DNA from: Eubacterium sp. | GTDB lineage: Bacteria > Bacillota > Clostridia > Lachnospirales > Lachnospiraceae | DNA: 64,000 nucleotides | Assembly (NCBI GenBank): GCA_017459345.1 | Contig: JAFUDC010000181.1 | Location: 1 to 64,000, forward strand | Direction of reading: 5' to 3' | In this document: positions 59,868 through 64,000 of the stretch, piece by piece | Position numbering within the stretch: position 1 is the stretch's first letter | How the letters are laid out: every line of letters begins with the position of its first letter | Position numbers and translations under genes: made by a program | The notes under the pieces: generated by a model | What the model saw: the letters and a program-made list of their open reading frames with translations, nothing else | Told to the model about the DNA's origin: nothing | Databases searched by the model: none

Positions 59868-61475
59868 TTATCTTCTTTTCTTTTTCTTGGATCCCAGCAC
59901 GGATTTCAGCAGAGTGGAAGCCGTCTTCTCCACCAGCTTGCGTCGCTCCGCGTCCCGCTTCTCCTTGGCCTTCTGCTCGGCGATAGCCTGTCTCTCGGCG
60001 GCCTTAAGGGCAGCCTGGTATTCCCGCTCCCGGCGCTTCTCGGCAGCCTCCCTTTCTTTTTGTGCCTGCTTTTCCAGGCGCTCCAGTTCCTTCTGACGGG
60101 CGGCTTCCTCCTTGAGACGCTGTTTCTCGGCAGCTTCCTCTTCCTTGCGGCGGATTTCCTCCTCTTCCTCGGCAATCCGCTGCTTTTCCAGTTCCTCTGC
60201 CGCTTCGGTGATAATCTCGTAGGCAGAGACACGATCCACAGTTTCCCTGTACTTCAATTCAAATTCATCAGCTGCTATAATGGACCGGATTACATCCGGG
60301 TCACCCTGGCCCATCCTGCTTTGGGGCGGAAGGATGGCAGACCGCTCCACCATGGAGGGAACACCCTTCTCATCAAGGAAGCTGACCAGGGCTTTGCCCA
60401 CGCCCAGCTCCATAATGGCCTCCTGAGTATCAAAATCCGGATTCTGGCGGAAGGTGGATGCGGCAACCTTGACTGCCTTCTGTTCAGCCGGAGTGTAGGC
60501 CCGCAGGGCATGCTGGATCCGGTTGGACAGCTGGGCCAGGACTTCATCCGGAATGTCAGAGGGACTCTGGCTGATAAAGTACACGCCCACACCCTTGGAC
60601 CGGATGAGTTTTACTACCTGAACAATCTTCTGCAGGAGAGACTTGGAAAGATCAGAGAAGAGCAGGTGGGCCTCATCAAAGAAGAAGACCATCCGGGGCT
60701 TTTCCACATCTCCCACTTCCGGCAGCTTCTCAAAGAGTTCCGTCAGCATCCATAATAAAAATGTTGAATAGATCGTTGGCTGCTGGATCAGGCTGGTGCT
60801 GTCGAGAATATTAATATAGCCCCGGCCATCCACATCTGTTCGTATCCAATCCCGAATATCCAGGGCCGGCTCACCGAAAAATACCTCACCGCCCTCATTC
60901 TCGAAGGCCAGGAGAGCCCTCTGGATAGCTCCGATGGAAGCAGCAGATACATTGCCGTAGGTCAAGGTGAACTCCGCCCGGTTATTGCCCACGAACTGGA
61001 GCATGGCAGCCAGGTCCTTCAGATCTACAAGCAGCAGGTCATGGTCAGCCGCAATCTTAAAAACCACATTCAGGACGCCGGTCTGCACATCGGTAAGACC
61101 CAGCAGCTTGGAAAGAAGGGCAGCACCCATATCGGCAATAGTCACCCGGATGGGATGCCCGTTCTCCCCGCCGATATCCCAGAAACGGCTGGGATAGGAT
61201 TTATATTCAAAGTCTTCGATGCCAAACTTTGTAATCCGCTTCTGCATATCCTCGGTATCAATACCCGGCTGGCACATTCCAGACAGGTCACCCTTGACAT
61301 CAGATAGAAAAACCGGAACCCCCATATCGGAGAATGATTCTGCCAGCACCTTTAAGGTGATGGTCTTGCCGGTACCGGTAGCCCCCGCGATCAGACCATG
61401 GCGGTTGGCCATGGAAGGGTGGAGATAAAGATTCTTATCAGACTGTGCGATCCATAACTGTTTATCGTAATACAT
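59868..61475 (-). CDS. HerA-like ATPase (DUF853, YjgR family)
   Basis: Start 61475 follows GGGGGA; the longer frame from 61619 crosses a terminator. The 535-residue protein has Walker A GATGTGKT (31-38), Walker B FFFDEAH with Asp267-Glu268, and the family segments QTGVLNVVFKIA and TYGNVSAASIGAIQRALLAFE. The last 110 residues form a long charged coiled coil (EEEEEIRRKEEEAAEKQR...) ending in KKKKRR. These FtsK/HerA-type hexameric motors are thought to move or process DNA, but the cellular role of DUF853 is unknown. It is a single-gene unit. Confidence 0.9.
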   Translation of the reverse strand: MYYDKQLWIAQSDKNLYLHPSMANRHGLIAGATGTGKTITLKVLAESFSDMGVPVFLSDVKGDLSGMCQPGIDTEDMQKRITKFGIEDFEYKSYPSRFWDIGGENGHPIRVTIADMGAALLSKLLGLTDVQTGVLNVVFKIAADHDLLLVDLKDLAAMLQFVGNNRAEFTLTYGNVSAASIGAIQRALLAFENEGGEVFFGEPALDIRDWIRTDVDGRGYINILDSTSLIQQPTIYSTFLLWMLTELFEKLPEVGDVEKPRMVFFFDEAHLLFSDLSKSLLQKIVQVVKLIRSKGVGVYFISQSPSDIPDEVLAQLSNRIQHALRAYTPAEQKAVKVAASTFRQNPDFDTQEAIMELGVGKALVSFLDEKGVPSMVERSAILPPQSRMGQGDPDVIRSIIAADEFELKYRETVDRVSAYEIITEAAEELEKQRIAEEEEEIRRKEEEAAEKQRLKEEAARQKELERLEKQAQKEREAAEKRREREYQAALKAAERQAIAEQKAKEKRDAERRKLVEKTASTLLKSVLGSKKKKRR

Positions 61476-61548
61476 ATGATTCCCCCGTTTATCACTTGAT
61501 GTATTAAAGATACCATTTTCCGGGGCGAACTTCAACTCATTATCTTGT

Positions 61549-61584
61549 AAAAAAATAAAGAGCCGCCAATATGCTGGCAGCTCT
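61549..61584 (-). terminator. Terminator after the resolvase-like gene
   Basis: On the minus strand AGAGCTGCCA (61584-61575) pairs with TGGCGGCTCT (61568-61559), one wobble, followed by TTATTTTTTT. It separates this gene from the DUF853 gene. Confidence 0.88.
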
Positions 61585-61599
61585 GTGCTTAAGTTCCTT

Positions 61600-62001
61600 C
61601 TAGAGATTATTCTGTTCAATATAATAATCCATGATCTTCATGGTATCAAGCCCCTTGCCGGCAGTGATAAAATCAATCCCCTTCGCCCTGACCTTCTTAT
61701 AGAGGGCGATCAGAAGCTTCTCGTTGGCAGTTATCGTGTTCAGGGTGTAGCACATGAGCACATCAAATTCGCCCTTCTCCATGGCCTCCATCATGCGGTG
61801 AAAGCTTGGTCTGTCAGTGTCATAGCTGTCATACTGACCAAAATCAGTATAGTGGAAGAATTCACAGTCCTCGCCATAGATGCCCTTGGCTACCTCATGA
61901 CACTTTTCATAAGATTCAATCATCTCTGAGATAAAATGTCTGTAACACAGCTTGCATGCTCCACGATAATATTGATAATGATAGATAGCGACTCTCTTCA
62001 T
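61600..62001 (-). CDS. Stand-alone resolvase-like domain without catalytic serine
   Basis: Start 62001 follows GGGGGAAG. The 133-residue protein matches the outline of a serine recombinase catalytic domain: VAIYHYQYY at the position of the ARVSTxxQ strand, FGQYDSYDTDRPSFHRMMEAM like the DxxSGxxxxRPGLQxLL segment, and GEFDVLMCYTLNTITAN like GxFDVVLVWKLDRLSRN. The catalytic Ser is absent and the arginines of DRLSR are gone; no DNA-binding domain follows. It is either a decayed recombinase or a domain put to regulatory use. It has its own terminator. Confidence 0.7.
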   Translation of the reverse strand: MKRVAIYHYQYYRGACKLCYRHFISEMIESYEKCHEVAKGIYGEDCEFFHYTDFGQYDSYDTDRPSFHRMMEAMEKGEFDVLMCYTLNTITANEKLLIALYKKVRAKGIDFITAGKGLDTMKIMDYYIEQNNL

Positions 62002-62234
62002 GACATCTTCCCCCGCTTTGTCTTTCCCTGAAGGCATAAAAAAATGCACACTTATACTTAATTGCATTATATCACGAAAGAGTAAAGATTACTTTGAAAA
62101 AACAGGACAATAGTTGTAATTATTGAACATAGTCAGGATAATGAGTAGAATTTCAACGTGTACTTATGATATACTTATTTCGTGTCCGAAAACATTAAAC
62201 AGAAAAAACAGGCGTTTTTAGAGGTGAATATAAT

Positions 62235-63035
62235 ATGGCAACAGGCAGAATGCAGTTTTTATCAGAGTCACTTAAGAGAATCACAGATTTTTCCTTCGTA
62301 CTCCCCAATGATGTAAAGGCAGCTGACCAGGAGAGCAATCCCCACTACGGGCGGCCGGCAAAAACCCTGTATCTTCTTCATGGATTTACCGGCACAGATA
62401 CAGACTGGCTCTGGGGCGGGGGGAATGCCCATCATATCGCCGACCAGTATAACCTGAATGTGATCATGCCCACCACCGGCAACAGCTGGTACCTGGACCG
62501 GCCCGGGAAAGGGAACAAAAACTGTTCCTTTATCGGTCAGGAGCTGGTAGATTATACCCGTAAACTGTTTGGCTTATCTGACAGGAGAGAAGACACCCTG
62601 ATCGGCGGCTTCTCCATGGGAGGATACGGAGCCATCCATGCGGGATTCACCTACCCTGAAACCTTCAGTGGAATCATCGCTCTTTCAAGCGGCCTGGTCA
62701 TGTATCAGTTAAAAGAGATAGAGCCGGGATTTGCTAATGAAGATTTTGATTACGACTATTATTTCAGGGTTTTCGGAGACCTGAAAAAGGCTGAAGATAC
62801 CGATATCAACCTGGAGCATCTGATCCTCAGGCAGAAAGAATGTTCAGACAGGAAATCTCTTCCTGATCTCTATCTGGCTTGCGGGACTGACGATTTTCTC
62901 ATTGATCTTAACCACCGGTTCGCAGACTTTTTGGAAGAAAGCGGAATTAACTACTTCTACGAGGAGGGACCGGGAGACCACCAGTGGAGCTTCTGGAATG
63001 AGTATATCATGCGGGGGCTGGACCGCATCCTGTAA
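62235..63035 (+). CDS. Alpha/beta hydrolase esterase (tributyrin esterase/EstA-like)
   Basis: A 266-residue esterase related to family 1 carbohydrate esterases and S-formylglutathione hydrolases. The nucleophile is Ser127 in GFSMGGYG, the acid Asp219 or Asp220 in CGTDDFL, and the His249 in GDHQWSFW. The oxyanion region LLHGFTGTDTDW is intact. No signal peptide is seen, so it is cytoplasmic. Acetyl or short acyl groups on sugars are plausible substrates. GAGGTG precedes the start. Confidence 0.87.
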   Translation: MATGRMQFLSESLKRITDFSFVLPNDVKAADQESNPHYGRPAKTLYLLHGFTGTDTDWLWGGGNAHHIADQYNLNVIMPTTGNSWYLDRPGKGNKNCSFIGQELVDYTRKLFGLSDRREDTLIGGFSMGGYGAIHAGFTYPETFSGIIALSSGLVMYQLKEIEPGFANEDFDYDYYFRVFGDLKKAEDTDINLEHLILRQKECSDRKSLPDLYLACGTDDFLIDLNHRFADFLEESGINYFYEEGPGDHQWSFWNEYIMRGLDRIL

Positions 63036-63124
63036 TTTTACGATTCTGTTTTTTCGATTTGCGTGAGAGATGATTACCAGAGCCTGCTGCCCTGGTTTTT
63101 TACACATTTTCCGAAAAAAATCTG

Positions 63125-63153
63125 TTGACAGCAATCGAATTCGTTGCTATACT
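63125..63153 (+). promoter_or_regulatory. trpE: Promoter of the trpE leader
   Basis: TTGACA (63125-63130), 17 bp, TATACT (63148-63153). The transcript should start near 63160 and carry a leader of about 440 nt. Confidence 0.85.
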
Positions 63154-63159
63154 TTAGCT

Positions 63160-63540
63160 ACATTTGGTCTGCATATTTATGTGATGCGGATTTATACATA
63201 CACATATATAACATCGATGAACAAAAGTAGTACTTTCCACAGGCAGACATAACAGAGAGTCGGGCAGGTGAGAGCCGATATAGATGCGGGAGAGGAATGG
63301 ATTTGGGAGATGCCGGGTGAAGCCTTGGAAGGCCTGTTTCGTTGAGACGATTACGGAACTTTCTATAAGGTGCTAGCCTGAGCCGCGTCCTCGCGTTACA
63401 GGGGTATGATATCGACATATAGTCCGTATCAGAGATGAGATGTTTCGGGTACTGTTTATACTGCTCTGATTATATCTGACAATCAGATTAACAGGATAAT
63501 CAGTATCAGGATTCAATCAGGGTGGCACCGCGGATATTTC
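63160..63540 (+). ncRNA. T-box leader (tRNA-sensing, upstream of trpE)
   Basis: The invariant T-box sequence AGGGTGGCACCGCGG (63519-63533) lies just before the terminator, and AGAGAGTCGGGCAGGTGAGA near 63254 looks like the base of Stem I. Uncharged tRNA would pair with TGGC and favour the antiterminator. Given the gene controlled, a tryptophan (UGG) specifier is expected; UGG triplets occur at 63298-63300 and 63326-63328, but I could not fold the specifier loop with certainty. Confidence 0.9.
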
Positions 63541-63541
63541 G

Positions 63542-63576
63542 CCCCTGGCTATTATTTATAGTCAGGGGTTTTTTTA
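63542..63576 (+). terminator. T-box-controlled terminator
   Basis: CCCCTGGCTAT (63542-63552) pairs with ATAGTCAGGGG (63558-63568), one wobble, followed by at least seven T residues. It is the OFF state of the T-box leader. Confidence 0.92.
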
Positions 63577-63599
63577 GTCCGCAAAAAAGGGGGGATAAT

Positions 63600-64000
63600 A
63601 TGAAGCGTATCCGAAGAGCTTACAGTAAAACCGTCAGCATCATTCAGGAGACGGCGGTAGAAATCTACGAGAACTTTGTGGGGACAGGGACCGGCTTTCT
63701 TCTGGAGAGCTATGACAAGAATTATGACCGCTATGTATTTATGGGGAAGGATCCCGAGGAAATCATCCGGACTAGGGATGACAGTCTTCTGATCCTCAGG
63801 AAGGATGGATCCCATCTTAATTTATCCGGCAATCCCCTGGAATTGCTGAAGGGATATTACAATGATTTTGAGATTCGTCACGAGGGAAGTCCCCTGGCCT
63901 TCTCCGGAGGCCTGGTGGGAGCCCTGGGATACGATTTCGTGAGGTACCAGGAGGACCTGCCGGATGAGAACCCGGATGAGATCGGCATCGATACCATCCA
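63600..64000 (+). CDS. trpE: Anthranilate synthase component I, N-terminal part (runs off the window)
   Basis: The open frame starts at 63600 after GGGGGG and continues to the window edge (133 residues). It shows the N-terminal domain of TrpE/PabB enzymes: IYENFVGTGTGFLLES, where the LLES residues bind feedback-inhibitor tryptophan, then RYVFMGKDP and SPLAFSGGLVGALGYDFVRY. The T-box leader in front supports trpE rather than pabB. Anthranilate synthase makes anthranilate from chorismate, the first step of tryptophan synthesis. The catalytic C-terminal part is outside the window. Confidence 0.9.
   Translation, partial: MKRIRRAYSKTVSIIQETAVEIYENFVGTGTGFLLESYDKNYDRYVFMGKDPEEIIRTRDDSLLILRKDGSHLNLSGNPLELLKGYYNDFEIRHEGSPLAFSGGLVGALGYDFVRYQEDLPDENPDEIGIDTI

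Overview
The window looks like a chromosome segment of an anaerobic gut-type member of the Bacillota, most likely Lachnospiraceae (Clostridia). Support comes from strong AGGAGG-type ribosome binding sites, intrinsic terminators after many units, a T-box leader, a class C sortase pilus with LPETG anchoring, an MsmK/UgpC-type sugar ATPase, DUF1846 and DUF624 proteins, and moderate G+C. The genus cannot be named from the sequence alone. No rRNA, tRNA, CRISPR array, prophage or intact insertion sequence was seen.

Layout. 1-9400 is housekeeping: a structured intergenic repeat, a zinc-ribbon/TPM membrane pair, a four-helix membrane protein with a small XRE regulator, dapA, an alpha/beta hydrolase, a MATE exporter and a domain-permuted GH3 beta-glucosidase. 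9567-30145 is a cyclic-di-GMP and surface-structure block: a hybrid histidine kinase, an HD-GYP response regulator, a secreted protein behind a c-di-GMP-I riboswitch, a sortase-assembled pilus locus (large adhesin, LPETG major pilin, sortase C, minor pilin), a SARP-like regulator carrying a degenerate GGDEF domain, an EAL phosphodiesterase with two degenerate GGDEF domains, and a membrane diguanylate cyclase. Making, breaking and sensing of c-di-GMP thus sit around one pilus operon. I consider this the most interesting system in the window.

30147-51234 is a locus for sucrose, raffinose-type oligosaccharides and fructans: a PucR-like regulator, a shared ABC ATPase, GH32, a DUF624 membrane pair, an ABC transporter (lipoprotein and two permeases), GH13_31, GH36 alpha-galactosidase, DUF1846, a LacI regulator, fructokinase, amylosucrase, a HAD phosphatase and an HPr-like protein. 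Four near-identical 16-bp LacI-type palindromes (32583, 36219, 36404, 46954) tie GH32, the DUF624 pair, the transporter and the fructokinase operon into one regulon. A 235-bp MITE-like inverted-repeat element lies at 40023-40257. An MgtC-like membrane protein follows at 51475.

52369-59444 is a pentose-phosphate cassette driven by a consensus promoter and a structured leader: SorC regulator, sn-glycerol-1-phosphate dehydrogenase-like protein, atypical RpiB, short transaldolase, split transketolase and an FGGY kinase. 59571-64000 holds a glutaredoxin-like protein, a HerA-like ATPase (DUF853), a catalytically degenerate resolvase-like protein, an esterase, and a T-box leader in front of trpE, which runs off the window end. 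Starts were moved from the longest reading frame wherever a ribosome binding site supported an internal start.
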